64,000 nucleotides of DNA from Pleodorina starrii (Eukaryota > Chlorophyta > Chlorophyceae > Chlamydomonadales > Volvocaceae), in assembly GCA_030267565.1 (NCBI GenBank), contig BRXU01000019.1, positions 980,501 through 1,044,500 of the forward strand. The letters run 5' to 3'. The notes under the pieces are model-generated. The model was given only the letters and a program-made list of their open reading frames with translations, was not told the origin of the DNA and ran no database searches. Positions 1-13,500 of the stretch are shown one piece after another. Each line of letters opens with the position of its first letter. Position 1 is the first letter of the stretch. Position numbers and translations under genes: made by a program.

Positions 1-3000
1 CTGCGCCGCCGCCCTCGCCGGCCGCGAATGCACCGGCGCCGCCAGAGGGGCCGGCGGCACTGCCGCCGCCGCCGCCGTAGGTGCCGTAGTTGAAGGCGGC
101 CGCCGCGCTTCCGCCACCGCCGTCGCCTGCTCCGGCCCCCCGACCCGTGGGTCGCTGTGGCATGACCGCCTCTAGCTCTCCCTCCAGGGAGGGGTACACC
201 GCCAGGAACTGCATGAAGTTGGCGGGCTCGCCGGGGAGGACCTGCAGCAGGGGGTTATCCACGTATAGGCCGGAGCCGGGGAGAGGGCGGGGAGGGGAAT
301 GGGAAGGGAAGCGGCGGTGAGGCGGTGAGGGACTGTTGGCGAGGAAGCGGTAGGGGGGAGGCAGGTGCGACGGTCAGGCGCATGGCCGGGGTGCATTCGC
401 CATCGTGTGTTCCGAGGCCGGGGCAGCGCTGGCGAGCGCGCAAAAGCAAGCCGCGAACGGGGCGGGAGGTGGGACAGAGCTGGACGCAGCAGAGGGCAAC
501 GGTGCTTGCCGTGACGTGCGCGCGCATTCCCAGCGAACAGAGTATCCCTGTGTCACGGCCAAGATTCCAGTCCTCTCGAATACTCTCGACTATTTCCGAC
601 CTTCACAGGAACCAAGCCATGCAACCGATGCTTGCCCGCAGTCAAAGGCCGCGGATCAGGTCAAGGCCCCCGCGGCAAGCGCCCTGTATAGTGATTGACA
701 TGCAGCACTTCACGGGGGGAAGGGGGGTTGCCAACCCCGCCCCGCCCGCGGCGCCCACCTGCATCTGTCGGAAGGTGGTTTCGCTCAGCTCCTGCGCCTC
801 CCTCTGCCTGAGGCTGCCCACGGTGGTCAGGTACTTCTCCAGGTGTGTGGCGGTGACGCAGCCGTCCAGCCGCCCGTCCACCGCATCGATGGCGGAGAAC
901 AGAGAGTGGGCGTCACGCAGCCGGGATACCTGCACGCAGGTAAGGGGGTTATCCACGTATAGGCCGTGGTGGAAGGGGCCAAAGATGGGGTGGGGTGGGG
1001 AGGGGAGGGGTGCGAAGGTCGGAGCGGGAGCCAGGGAGGGAGGCGGATGTGTGAGCGGCGCATGTCCAGCTGGAATCCAGAGGGAGTTGCTGTGCGGCGT
1101 CGGGGGCTGCAGGGCTAGCGGGCAGCGCACCGACCCGTGGTTCAGCCGCGGGTGTTGCAGTAATGCCGTCGCTGAGAGATACGGGAGTGCGGCCGCCTCG
1201 CCACTACTCGCCAAGGCCGTCCCCAACCCTCGCCGGGGACCCCCACCGCCGGGACAATCCAAGGCCGGACACGCGAACACACGCCCGCCCCCCCCGGGTT
1301 CCTTGAGCGCCACCTTCCCCCATCCCCCGCAGTCTCCCCTCCCTCCCCAACCCTTCTTTTCCTTCCCCCAACCACTCCGCTCCGCCAAAACCAACCTCCC
1401 CGTGCGTGCTCCCTCCCTGTGCGATACTCCATCGCAGTCCCGAACGCATACAGTACTCCGCCCCCCGCCTCCGCTTCCTCCCCCAGCCCCCGCCCCCGCC
1501 CTCCCCGCTGCACCCGCTCCCCCCCCTGGCTCCGGCCTATACGTGACTCCGGCAGAGACCCACAGAGTCGTACGATCGCACTATGTAGCTGTTATCCAGC
1601 TCCCCTGTAATTAATTAATTATTCTATACGTGGATAACCCTCCGGTTCACACCCTCCCCCTCCCAGGCACCTTGAGCACATCCAGCTCGTCCAGCCCCAG
1701 CCGCTCCCTCATGTGCCCCTCCTCCAGCCTCAGCAGCAGGTGCGCGTCCACCCCCGCCTCCAGGAAGGGCCGCGGGTCCAGCCGCTGACTCGCCAGCACC
1801 CCCGCCAGCAGCGGCCCGCAGCCGTAGGCGGTGAAGGGCTTGTACTCCACCTCCAGCTCGCCAAGCAGGTGAAGCAGCCGTTTCACGCGCCACTGCAGCG
1901 AGAGGCGAGGAGGCAGGGTGGCTATCTTGGTTATAGGAGTATCTTATTTTTAGGGGTATCTGAGTACATTTCCTTCGGGCGGAATCCCACGCCGCTGCCC
2001 CGCTGTCCCAAGCACCCCACACACACACACGCACGCACCTGCACCTGCTTCCAGGGCAGCAGCCTTCTCGCCGCCTCCGACACGCCCATGTCCCTCAGCG
2101 CCGGCTGGTGGACGGGGTGTTGGGCCAGGTCGCCCAGCAGGGCCAGCAGCAGAGGGGCGCAGGCGCGGAGGTCGGAGGACACTCGCTCCTTGGCCAGGTA
2201 GGCGCGACCTGGGGCAGGGGCGAGGGGTGGCGAGGGGTGATGTCATGTTTTGGCTATTTCGAAGGATGCGCCAACGAAGCCGACCCGACCCGCAAATGCC
2301 AGCGCTCTCTTTTCCCCCATTCAATTCGGAGCTCTCCCGTACCCTCATGGCATCGTCTCGCATAAATGAATCATTGTACTAAAAAAAGGTGAAAGTCGCG
2401 CAAGACGAAATACTTCCGTCAAGCCTGCGCGACTTTGCAAAATTCCGGGCACTGGGAGCGTGACAAGCGCAAGGCGCAGCTGGACGCTCCCGGGAGGGCC
2501 AGCAAGGGATTCATGCTGTCAAGGGCGATGTGCCCATAAGGAATGGGCAGGACGGGGCCGACGCGGACTGGCTGTGGTCTGGGTGTTCAGAGGGGAGAGG
2601 ACGGGGTCATCAGCTCCTCTGGGCCCCCCGCCCGAATCACCACGACCGCGCCACAGCTCGCCAGCAAGCGAGCCGGGCCCCGCCGCCCGCCCCACCCACC
2701 CACCCACCCACCGTCCGGCCGCAGCTCCTCCGCCTGCGGCACACCCGGGGTCTGCCACACGGAGGCGGCGGGCGCGGCGTAGGGCGGCGGCGCCGCACCC
2801 ACCGCCACCAGCAGCACCGGCGCCGAGGCCTCCAGCAGCCGCACGCCCTGCTGCAGCATGCCGCCGGAGCCCACCGCAGCCCGCGCGGAGTCGCTGCGCC
2901 GCTGCTCCGCTTCCATCACCTGGCGGGGGGGGGGGCAGGGCCGCAACAGGTCAACAAAGATACGGGGTGAGAAAGGGTGTTAGCGTGTTACACAACGTGG

Positions 3001-6000
3001 CGCCCTCCGGGAAATAGATGTGGTGCACTCCGGAAGAGGGGGAACGGGGGGAGGTAAGGAGGAGTGCAATGCGTCATTGGATCTGGTTGCACTGCGGAGG
3101 GGGGCGGTTTGCGCTACGGTGGGAACCCGGCACCGGCACCGGCAGAAGGGGAATGCCGGCGGAGGTGGTGGCTGGCGGCGCATCGCCACGGGCGGGAGGC
3201 GGTGGGAGGCGGTTGGGGATAAGGAGTGCGCGCCGGCACGGCACAGCTACAAGCCGCTCCTCGCTGCGGTCGTTGCCGGGTGACACGGTGCCGTGAGCGA
3301 CGGAAGGAGGGCACAGAGCTGCAGCTCTGCACACGCGCAAGCTATACACCACACCGATGCGCCGCGACTCCAGCGCCGGCCCCCCCTCAGCAGCGGTGCC
3401 TGACCTGTCCCTGCGCGCCCCCGCAGACCCATCGCCGCAACGTGCCCTTCCCCCGGACCGACCCGCGGGTCGCCCCTCCCCCCCCCCCGGCACCCACCTT
3501 GCACAGCAGCCCCTCAGCGCACCAGGCGCCGTGCAGCACCTGCGCGTCCTTCCAGGAGGAGGCGGCCGCGTAGTCGAGTGCTCGGGCCACCAGCTTCATC
3601 AGCGGACCCGTGACGTTGGGGCCGCTGAGCGCGGGGGGCAGCGGGGCGTCGGGTCGGCTGCTGGCCAGTCGGAACAGCACCTGCGGGGGAAAGGAGGACA
3701 CGGTGTGGGGGAACACGGTGTGGGGGGCGAACAGACCGGGCCGGAAAATCGATGCGGGCATACACAAGGAGGGGGCACTGCACGAAGTGGCGGTTCGAAA
3801 GCGTTCGGCCCATGGAAAGATTACCGGTAAAGATTAGCGGCTACGCAGCGCCTGGCGCTGCTCACAGTGTATATTGTTCCTAGGAGGAAATGGCGGCATC
3901 GCAGCAACAGCGCCGCGTGGGCTCGGGAATGGAGTACATGCGCCAACGTGCTGACCGGGTAAGAAGGAAGATACCGACCCGGTAAGGGGCACACGCACAC
4001 ACACAGGTTGCCCCGACACACGACGGGTGCCGGATGCAAGCTGAGAGGCCCCCACCGCGCCCGCCCCCCCTTGCACGCCCTCCTCCTCCCCCCTACCGTC
4101 CCCTCCCCATCACGCCCCCCTCCCTGCCTAGCCCAAAACCCTAAGCCCCGAACCCCCTCCGCCCCGACCACTTCCTTCCTTCTCCCCGGGACCCACGCCC
4201 CGCCCACCGCCCATTCAACTCACCTGCGCCGCCGCCGTCGCAGTCCTGTAGCCGCCGCCCGAGAAGCTGGCCATGCCGCTGTTGAGCGCCGCCAGCAGCA
4301 CCGCCAGCCGCGGCTCCTCTACCAGCTCCCCCGCCTCAGTGGCGCCGGCCACCGCACCCAACAGCCCCAACAGAGCCTCCACGACCACCTCAGTGCGCGG
4401 CTCCGGGTCGGGCGCGCCAGCTGCCGCCGCGAAGGAGCCGGGGCTGCCGTCGAAGACCGAGTCGGCGGGGGAGGCCAGCGGCGGCGGGGAGGCGGCGGCG
4501 GCGTCGGGGCCGGCGGGGGCGTGTGTCCGCTGGGGCGTGCCTGCGGCGCCTGTAGGGGGGCAGGGGGAGTGGGAAGGGGCGGTGGTCTTCAGATGTAACT
4601 GGTCCCAGCTCCTCCTCGCCCATCTGTGTCGTAAAAACACCGCGCTACTCGCTCCGCGCCGCTCCATCCGCCCGCCTTGGGAACCAAACTGCCGCTACCA
4701 CAGGAAGCGACCCACCCACCCCACCCCAACACACCCCACTCCACTCCATCCCCGCCCACCCAAGCCAGCACGCTCGGCCTCCCCCTCCCCCTCCCCCCGC
4801 CGCCCCTCCTCCTCACCCGGCGAGCCCGGCACCTCCCTCCCCCGCACGAAGGCGCTGATCATGGGCACCACCAGGCCCAGCCCCTTGGCCCGCACGTCCT
4901 CCGCCACGGCGGGCGACGCGGCGGCGGCCGTCAGCGCCGCCACCGCCTGCAGCCGCACCGACCAGGGCAGCTGCAGGTCGCGCAGCACTGCCAGCAGCCG
5001 CTGCACGCCGTCAGCCTCCTGCAGCTTCAGACGGTGCGCGGGGACCTGCAGCAGCGACGGCGCGACGCAGTGCAGCGCCGTGTAGCGCCGTGTAGCGCAG
5101 CGTAGCGCAGCGCCCGGTCGAGGCGGCGGGTGGCGGTGTGGGTGTAGGTGTGGGTTGGGAGGTCGTCGTAGCGTATGCGTTGCGGGCATGTGCTGCAGGT
5201 CCAGTCGTGTGGGCTGAGGAGTCGGGTTAAGGCCAATGCCGGGGGGGTTTGCGGCATTTGCACCGCGAGGGAGTGCTTTTGGTATACAGACAAAAGGAGG
5301 ACAGGTGTTGGTCGGGACTTAGGGTCGGGATTTAGGCGCCATCAACCCTTTCAGCGCCCCGACGTGCCCTTGCAACCATGCGCCCCGACGCGCCCTTGCA
5401 ACCATGCGCCATGACCAAAGCCACGCACACCATCCCGCGAGCTCTCAAATTAGCAAGCATGCATGCGTGCCGTTCGCCCGCCCCCACACGTTACCATACT
5501 CGCTCACTCCCTCCCTGACTCCCTCCCTGACTCTCTCCCTGACTCATTCACCGACTCATTCCCTCACCTGCGACAGCATCACGAACAGCAGGTTGAGCGC
5601 GTCGCGCACCACCGCCGCATGCCCCCACCCGCCGCCGCCGCCCTCCTCCCCGCCCGCCTCCGTCCTGGGCAGCCGCGGGTCCTGCTGCCCCCGGTGCTCC
5701 TGCGCCATCTCCAGCAGCAGCCCCATCACCCCCGCCTTGAACAGCTCCCGACACGTGACCGCGCCGCCCGCCGACGCCGCCGCCTGCGCCACCCCCAGCA
5801 GCAGCCCCAGCAGGCGCAGCAGCCGGGCAGCCACCGCAGGCGGCGCGCCGGCGGTGAGCGCGCCGCGGCTCCAGGAGCGCATCTGCGTCAGCAGGCGGGT
5901 CACGCAGCCGGGCTGATGCAGCTGCGCCACCACGGCGCCGGACTCGCAGGCAGCCAGCGAGTCCAGCAGTCCGGCGGCCGCCAGCGCCAGGTCCAGGTTC

Positions 6001-7093
6001 TTGTCGTGGAGGAGCTTGAGGGCGTGGGGCAGGGGCTGGCGCGGGGAGCTGAGGAGCGTGGTGTGGCGTGCGGACACGACGGCGGCGCAGTTGCCCGGAT
6101 GGCCGTCGCACAGCGCCGCGAGCGCGTTGGCTGCGGCTTGCTGCACCTGGAGGGTGAGGGCGGGAGGGTGTTGCTCAGTGCAAGGGGGGGTATTGGTACT
6201 GGGTTGGGCGGGGAGGGGGTGGAGGTGCAGAGGGGGTAGAGGTGGGATGTTGTGGGGAATATGAGGGCGCAAGCTGTGAAGCCGTGTACTGGTCCCGGCC
6301 AATTGGTGAGCAGCAGGGCAAGGAAGGTAGCCAAAACGGGTCGCGCCCGTCGCAACTGAAGCTTGCTCTGTTGCTTTGGGCTGCACTCGACGGTGCGCGT
6401 TTTCCCTCAGGTGCGTGCTGGTCGCGTCAAGGAGGTCATATCGCTTGAGCTGAGCTATCATCTCAGCGTAGCAGACCTCGGTCCAACCCAGGGCTTCCCG
6501 CAAAGGATCACTGAAACACATGTAAGCATATTTTATTTCCCGCATCAGTATCGCCTTTGTCTGCATCGGCGCCGGGGTGTCCAGAACGCGTTGGTCCCGT
6601 GGGTCACTTCGGCACTCCTCCAGCCCCTTGTGCAGTGCCCGCACAGGCGCAAGCGGATTCAACCATTCTGAACACTGATCTGAACACTGTGAATTGAACC
6701 CTAGTATGCGTCCTGATTGCGGCGAGGTGCGGCCGGCGCGGGCCCACGGCGCCTTCCCGTTGGCCTCACCGTAGCGGAGCCAGACAGGAAGCAAATACAG
6801 ACGTCTGCGGTGACTTTCCCATCACAGAGAGCACTCTGAAGCTCCACGCTTGAGTCCGCAAGGTTTGCAATATGCTCCAGCAAACACCTCTTCACGTCAT
6901 CGCTTCCAGACCTGAGAGTCTGCCGCTGCAGCTTAAGGACCTTCTTATCAGGGGCCCCCTTAGAAGGATCCCACTTCCACCGATCCTGCGTGCCGCCAAG
7001 AGGGCCAGCGTCCCGTTTGCGAAACGACGGAGGAAGGCACTGAGCGAAAACTTCCTGGTAAGACCTTACCTTGGGTAGAAAAAAGGACAGCAT
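1..7093 (-). CDS. Armadillo/HEAT-repeat protein with SAM-like and EF-hand-like segments (3' end outside window)
   Basis: Family not identified; probably a scaffold or adaptor. Phase-consistent exons: 7093-6770, about 6674-6400 (donor uncertain), 6146-5568, 5045-4817, 4549-4224, 3680-3498, 2919-2712, 2208-2045, 1892-1671, 929-759 and 241 to beyond base 1. The N-terminal exons carry helical ARM-like repeats (LLEHIANLADSSVELQSALC; QQAAANALAALCDGHPGNCA; LKLQEADGVQRLLAVLRDLQ). Exon 1892-1671 resembles a SAM domain (FLEAGVDAHLLLRLEEGHMR, then ERLGLDELDVL). Exon 929-759 is EF-hand-like (DAVDGRLDGCVTATHLEKYL), but its loop is not canonical. The last visible exon becomes Gly/Ala-rich. The ATG at 7093 is chosen because it opens the first helical exon. 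The region from 6674 to 5568 is open throughout, so the second donor cannot be fixed by eye. The promoter region is shared head-to-head with the helicase gene. Existence is well supported; domain names are inference. Confidence 0.8.
251..270 (+). repeat. Intron-edge repeat motif, copy 1
   Basis: GGGGTTATCCACGTATAGGC on the plus strand. In gene orientation (minus) it reads GCCTATACGTGGATAACCCC and ends 9 nt before the exon that starts at 241. Other copies lie at 945-964, 1624-1640 (inverted), 50795-50820 and 55169-55188. Confidence 0.85.
945..1640. mobile_element. Introner-like element with terminal inverted repeats filling an intron
   Basis: The intron between exons 1892-1671 and 929-759 of the ARM gene is bounded by the same motif in opposite orientations: GGGGTTATCCACGTATAGGC at 945 and CTATACGTGGATAACCC at 1624-1640. 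A partial inverted copy (GGCCTATACGTG) lies at 1534-1545. The two ends lie 15 nt and 30 nt from the exon boundaries, so the element makes up nearly all of the 741-nt intron. No credible protein is encoded. It looks like a non-autonomous DNA element that supplied or filled the intron. Confidence 0.6.
2392..2436. repeat. Short inverted repeat (hairpin) in an intron
   Basis: AAAGTCGCGCA at 2392-2402 is the exact reverse complement of TGCGCGACTTT at 2426-2436, with about 23 nt between. It lies in the ARM-gene intron between exons 2919-2712 and 2208-2045. Function unknown. Confidence 0.6.
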
Positions 7094-7514
7094 ATTTGCG
7101 GCACCGTGAAATGAAAAAGAATGAAGAGAAGCTACCTATGATCCCCAACTGTGGCGCTGCACTAAGGTCAACTCAAGTCAATCTCATCATCAACTCAGCA
7201 GGTTTCAGACGCATCGCAACAAATCGTATAAAACATTGCGATTACTGTATTGCTGCAGATTGAAAACTGCGTTAGTCTAAAGGTTTGTCGGTTGAAGTTA
7301 GTTGTCGTATATTACTGTCAAGTTACAACTGTTGATTCCCTCTACTAATCGAAAGCTATCATGACTAGCAGCGATTAGTGTGCGCGCCCATGACTGTTCC
7401 GTGCCATCGCTTGCCAACGAAGAAATTTCTCACTTTGAGCTCAGTCCAGGACCTGCTCGGCTGGTAGCAGACTGTCCAGTGTCGCAGCTTGGCCTGGGAG
7501 TTCCCCAGATATAA
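7094..7514. promoter_or_regulatory. Divergent intergenic/promoter region between the ARM gene and the DDX20-like gene
   Basis: This 421-bp interval separates two ATGs on opposite strands, so it must hold both 5' UTRs and promoters. It is clearly more AT-rich than the flanking coding [11 protein letters not shown] string at about 7227-7233 (plus) could serve the helicase gene, but it lies about 285 bp from the ATG. No repeat was seen. Confidence 0.5.
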
Positions 7515-10500
7515 ATGGCTGACGACGATCTGAAAGGGGATGAAGAATGCCCCAACCCTCCGGCATCGCCGCCTCCACCGCCAACTGCTCCTCCGCCACC
7601 CCGTCCGGCTGCAGTGCGGACGCGAACCCAAGATGTGGTTTCGGATGCGGCATCCTTCAAAGAGCTCATGGTGTCGGAACCCTTGGTCCACAGCCTTGCC
7701 ACGGCTGGCTTCGAGAGGCCATCTCCAGTGCAGAAGGCAGCGATCCCCCTCGGCCGCGTCGGCACGGACCTCATCGTCCAGGCCAAGTCCGGCACCGGCA
7801 AGACCGTTGTCTTCGCAGTAATCTGCTTGGAGCGCGTCAAAGCGGAGCAAAGCACCACGCAGGTGGTTGGTGGAACGCGGGATCCGGGGGTGGGCATCAC
7901 GGGTAGCAATCACGGAACACGGGAGACCCTCCACCGTAACCACTTGGCAGCCATTCGCTGGCCGTTACCTTTCCCCCCTTCCGCTTCCGTATCGGCCCAT
8001 CGCTATGCACTGTGCAAAGGGCCTCTGGTCCTTAACATTGCACCCCCTGATCAAGTTAGGGTTCCAGCGGGCCAGCCACCCGAGGCCACGCAGCAGAACC
8101 CCCCCCCCACACACACACACCACATTCCAACTCACTCCATGCGCCACCCCGGATGCCATATCACGTCACGTCACGTCGCCCCGTCACCAAAACGCCACAC
8201 ACCATATTTACCCAAAGCCAGCCTCCTTCCGAGCTTTCGGACGCTTCAGCGGTGTAAGATCAACCCTGGTGGCACCACTTAGGGGCCCTCCACCACCACT
8301 TGGGGGCGTCGCAGCGCACCGCCCCGAATCCGGCACCCCAACCAACCAGAGCCGCCCCAAGCCCTACCCTGGCCCTCGCCCCGGGCCGTTTTAATTATCC
8401 TGGCCCACCCCGGTCGGACCCCGGCTGCTGCAGGCCCTGATCCTGGCGCCCACCCGCGAGATCGCCATCCAGAGCGAGCAGGTCATCCGCACGTTGGCTT
8501 CGGAGCTGCCGCCGCCGGCAGTGACCTCGGCGGTGTTTGTGGGCGGACTGCCTGTGGTGGATGATGAGAAGAAGTTGCGCAGGTGAGGAGGGGCGGGGGT
8601 GGGGGGGGGGGTCGGTGGGTGGGCGGGTGGGTGGGTGGGTGGGGGGTCGGTGGGTGGGTGGGTGGGGTGGGTGGGGTGGGTGGGGGCGCGGGTGGGGCGG
8701 CGGCTGGGGGGGGGGGGGTTGGGGGGGGGGGGGGGGGGGGTCATAGAGGTGAGACCGCGGAGGTGGAACGGAGGCGGCATGTGGGCGAGCGGACGTTGGC
8801 GACGGCGCTGGTTGGAGGCCGGGACAGGGCGCAGGGAGCAGCAAGCGAAGCGCGTGAGGAGCAGCCGGGCCAGCCAGCCAGCTGAGCGGGGAGAGGGAGT
8901 GGGAGTGGGATCCGGGAGCGGGGCGGCCCCGCTCCGAAGTATGGCGGGAAATGCAGGGGCGTGCTTGCTGGCTGACTGACGCACGGATGAGTGTTTACTT
9001 ACCGTAGCACCGCCGCCCGAAAGACCAAGCACGTCCCACAGCCCCCGCTGCTGCGTTCCCCCCCTCTCTCCCCTCTCTCCCCTCCCTCCGCCCCCGGGCC
9101 CCTCCCTCTGCCCCTCAGGTTGGTCCACGTGGCTGTTGGCACCCCGGGCCGCGTGAGTGCGCTGCTTCAGTCCGGGCGGCTGGTGCCGGCGGGTCTGGCC
9201 CTGCTGGTGCTGGACGAGGCGGACAGTCTGCTGGGGGACAGCTTCTACGAGGACGTCACGTGGATATACGACCAGCTGCCCAAGCGGAAGCAGGTGGGAG
9301 AGGTTTGGGAGGTGGGGGGGGAGGTGGGTAAGGGGGGAGGGGGAGGGGGAGGGGGAGGTGGGAGGTGGGAGGGTGGGGGCGGAGAGAGGAGACGGCGGGG
9401 GTGGGGGGACGGGTGGGGAGAGAGGTGCGGGACGCGGCGATGGAGTGGAGGCAACGTTGGCGAACGGGCCAAGCAGTTCTCACGGTAAATGTACCAGTTA
9501 CCTTAGCTAATACCGGAATGGGTGGTGGAGGGCTGGTTGGATGGATGGAAGGGATCCGAGCCGCGATGGTCTGGAGGCGCGGGGGGGGGGGGGCGGGGGG
9601 GTGGTTGCGCTGCGGCGCCGGACGCGGCCTGGGCCCCTGCGGGGGGAGCGCGTTGGGGTCGGTGGACGTCGACGAGCGGGTAGAGCGCTTTAGGGGGGGT
9701 CATGAAAATCGATACCCGCAGCTTTAGGGTGGGAGGTGAGGGTCGCTGTGGACTGGGCCACGACGGTGACCCGAACACGTCGCAGGGCCACTGCCCAGCA
9801 CCGGAACGCAGCTGTCACCCTACACCAGAACACCACCTCTCCCTTGGAATGGGAATGGAACCCAACCCAGTCGGCGAACCGCGCGCCCCACCACACACAC
9901 ACATGCACACACCCGCCCCCGCAACCCGCCCCTGCCCGCCCGCCGCCTGCCCAGGTACTCGCCTTCTCCGCCACCTACACCCCGGAGCTCCTGGCGGATC
10001 TGGAGCCGCTGATGCGCCGACCGCAGCGCGTCATGATGTGCTCCGAAACCGTCACCCTGCTGGGGGTCAAGCAGTTTTACGCGCTGGTGCCGAGCGCGGG
10101 GCAGGAGGAGCAGCAGCAGCCGGCAGCAGACGCGGCGGGCGTGGACGGCGCCGGCGAGCGCAGAGCCGCGGCGGCGGCGGCGGCGGCGGGGTCGGCTGCG
10201 CCCGCCCTGTTCCGGGCCAAGGTGCAGCAGCTGCTGCGGCTGCTTGCCGGCGTGTCATTCCACCAGGTGGGTGCGAGTGCGTGTGTGAGAGTGCGTATGT
10301 GTGTGTGTGTGTGGGAGAGAGGGGGTTGCGGTGTCACTGAACCACCCGGACGGGACCGGACAGAACCACACCCCAAGGCAAACAGACACGCCATGCGCCC
10401 TCGCAAGGCATCACGGCCCTCAAGCGCATGCTGCGGTATCTGCCCCTCTCCGCCCCTGCCCCGCTCCGCTCCGCATGCACAAGCCCGTCTCCACCCACTC

Positions 10501-13500
10501 GGCCACTCCCCGCCTCCGTCCTCGACGGCCCCTCGCCTCTCCCTTCCAGGCGGCCGTGTTCTGCAACCACAAGCCCCGCGCCGAGTGGCTGTCTGAGCAG
10601 CTCAGCGCTGCCGGCTACCCGGCCGCCTATCTGTCGGGGGACCGGGCGCAGACGGAGCGCATGGAGGCCATGGAGGCGGTGCGCGGATTCAAACTGAGGG
10701 TGCGCTGCGGGGAGGGGAGGGGAGGGGAGGTCCACCTGGGGAAGGGAATGGGTGGGTGGGTGGGTGGGTGGGTGGGTGGGTGGGTGGGTGGGTGGGTGGG
10801 TGGGTGGGTGGGTGGGTGGGTGGGTGGGTGGGTGGGTGGGTGGGTGGGTTTGTAGGGCTTTAGGGTTTTAGGGTCAGCACAGCTCCTCTGCCGGCTGGCT
10901 GTGCCCTCGTCTCCGTAAAGGCGACAATCCAATCCAATCCGCACCTATCACATGAACTGCGCACTTTTACACACGCCCACATCCGCCCACACATCGGCCC
11001 ACTGTCTGTCCGTCTGTCCGTTCACCTGTGTCTGTCTGTGTGTGTGGATGTGTGTGTGTGTGTGTGTCTGTCAGGTGGTTGTGTCTACGGACGTCCTGGC
11101 TCGCGGCGTGGACCTGGAGCGGGTCAACTTGGTGGTCAACCTGGACCTGCCGCACGACGCAGCCACCTACATGCACCGAGTGGGCCGTACCGGCAGGTTC
11201 GGCAGCCGCGGAGTGTGCGTCTCCTACGTCACGCAGCCCGAGCTGGCGCTGCTGGCGTCGTACGTGGAAGAGCAGGCGGCGGCGGCAGCCGCCGCCGCGG
11301 CGTCCGCCGCGGCAGCGGCCGAGGCCAACGGCGGCGGGGGGGGGGCGGCGGGGGGGGCGCCGCCCGCCGCCGCCGCCGCCGGCGCGGAGGAGTTGCTGCT
11401 GCCGCTTCCGGAGGTGATTCCGGAGGATCTGTACAGTTACGAACTGGGGAACGATTGGGAGGTGCAGGCGCTGCAAGACATGCTGCGGAGGGAGCGGACG
11501 GCGCGGCAGCAGCAGGTAGTGCAGCAGCAGCAGCAGCAGGCGGAGGGGCTTGCGGGGGGAGCAGGGCAGTCGCCGTCACGCTCTGCGGCGAGCGGCGACG
11601 CGGCTGTTGGGGCGGATGGGGAGCCGCCGGCGCCGGCGCCGGTGCTGCTCGATCTGCCGCCTCTGCCTGAGGAGGTGGAGGCCGCGCGCAAGGCGGAGCA
11701 GGCGGAGCAGGCGGCGGCGAAGAGGGCGGAGAAGGCGCTGCGGAAGCAGCAGCAGCAGCAGCAAGTGCAGGAGCAGGAGGCGGCGCAGCGGCAGCAGGAA
11801 CAGCAGCAGCAGCAACAACAGCAGCAGGCGGCTTGGGCGGCTTATGGGTACGGCAGCGGTTCGTATGGGTACGACAGCTATGGTGGCTATGGCGGCTACG
11901 GTGGCTATGGCGGCTACCCCCAAGCCGGAGATGGCGGCGCGGGCAGTGCCAGTGCGGGCAGTGGCAGGTGGGGTGATGGGTGCGGCAGCGGCGTGTGGCG
12001 ATGGTTGGCCGCAGCGTCAATCCAGATGAGGAAAAGCCAAAGGGACAGCCAAGGGAAAGGAGAGGGAAGGGAGAGGGAAGGGAGAGGGGCAGCTACGGGG
12101 TGCCGAAAGCTTGAGGGGGAGGTAAAGGACATCGCGTCGCTTATAGCCTTCGTTTCCTGCCACGCGTTTCGCCGCGCTATGGCGACTTCCGCCGTTTCGC
12201 GCCTATTGCGCATAGGTATTGCAGTAGGTAGTAGCTGCAGTGGAGCTCGAGCAGCGCCTTAGTGCGGCGCCGAGGCGGCCTCCTTGAGTCCACTTCCTCG
12301 GGGTACTTCCTGCACAGCTTCCTGCACAGCCCCCATGAAGCAACCCACGTGCCCGCCACCTCGAGCCCGGTGGTATGGTACCGGTACTGCTGCAAAGGCG
12401 TCTTCCTTGAAATGCGTCGCCGCTTGTTGTCATACACAGATGATGGAAGACGGGTGGCGGTCAGGCATTGTCAGACGCCGGGTCGCCGGTTGGCTTCCTG
12501 CCGAGGGGCCCCGGCGTGTCATCTGGCATGGTGTCGATGCGCACACATCAGCCGTATCGTGCGTGCAACACCCCTCCTTAAGGCGACGGCGACACCCCGT
12601 AAGGGTGAAGGCCGTGATACCCGTTCCGTGGTCCTCCTCCACTCATTCCTCCTCGGCGATGTCGTTATAGGGTTTTACCTCGGCCATTCCCGGCACCCGC
12701 AGGGCTCCCGACGCCTACGCGGGCGGCGGCAGCAGCAGCAGCGGCCACCACCCCTGGACCGCGCCATCCTCCGGTCAGGGTTACGGCGGCCAGGGTTACT
12801 ACGCGCCCCACGGCTACGCCTATGGCTACCCCGACGGCAGGTCGGCCTACCCCTCGCCGTGGTACGACGGGTACTGCAAGTACGACGGCGCTAACTTGCC
12901 GGCGTGGGCGCGGTATTACGAAGAGCAATACGGCGCGCGGTCCACCAATAGCGGCGGCTGGCCGGCGGCGGGAGGTGGCGGCGGCGGCGACGGAGGCGGG
13001 TCGGCATCGTTGGCGGCGCGCGATCCGGGCAGCGTGTCGCTGCAGGACGACGACGCTGGGCCGTCTCTGGAAAAGCTGCGGGTGCTTAAGGAGAAGGCGC
13101 AGGAGCTGGGGGAGGAGCTTGAGCGGAGGCAGTCGGCGGCGAGGGCGGCGGTGGCGGCGGTCGCGGCGTTGGCGATGGAGGGGCTAGGCGGTGAGCTGGC
13201 CAGCACCGAGTCGGTTTCGGAGGCGGTTTCGGAGTCGGGCTCGGAGGCGGGCTCGGAGCTCAGCTTCGCTGCGCTTCGGGGCGGGTCGGTTCCCCGCGGC
13301 GGCGACATTCCCGCGGTGCTGCGGAGCCGGGGCGCGGCCTCCGGCTTGCCCGGGCCCGCCGGCGGCGGCGTCGGAGCCGCGCACGGCGAGCCGGCGGCGG
13401 GAGTGCCGACGCCCGGCGAGGAGGCGCCGGAGGCGGCGGCGGCGGTGGATGGGGGCGACGATGCTCAAGAGCAGGAGCCGGCTGCGGTGGAGGAGGAGGA

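Noticed and set aside
325..1614. 429-codon open frame on plus
   Set aside because: It runs antisense through two exons and an intron of the ARM gene. The peptide is low-complexity Pro/Arg/Ser, and the minus-strand exons have phase-matched splice sites and domain-like sequence.
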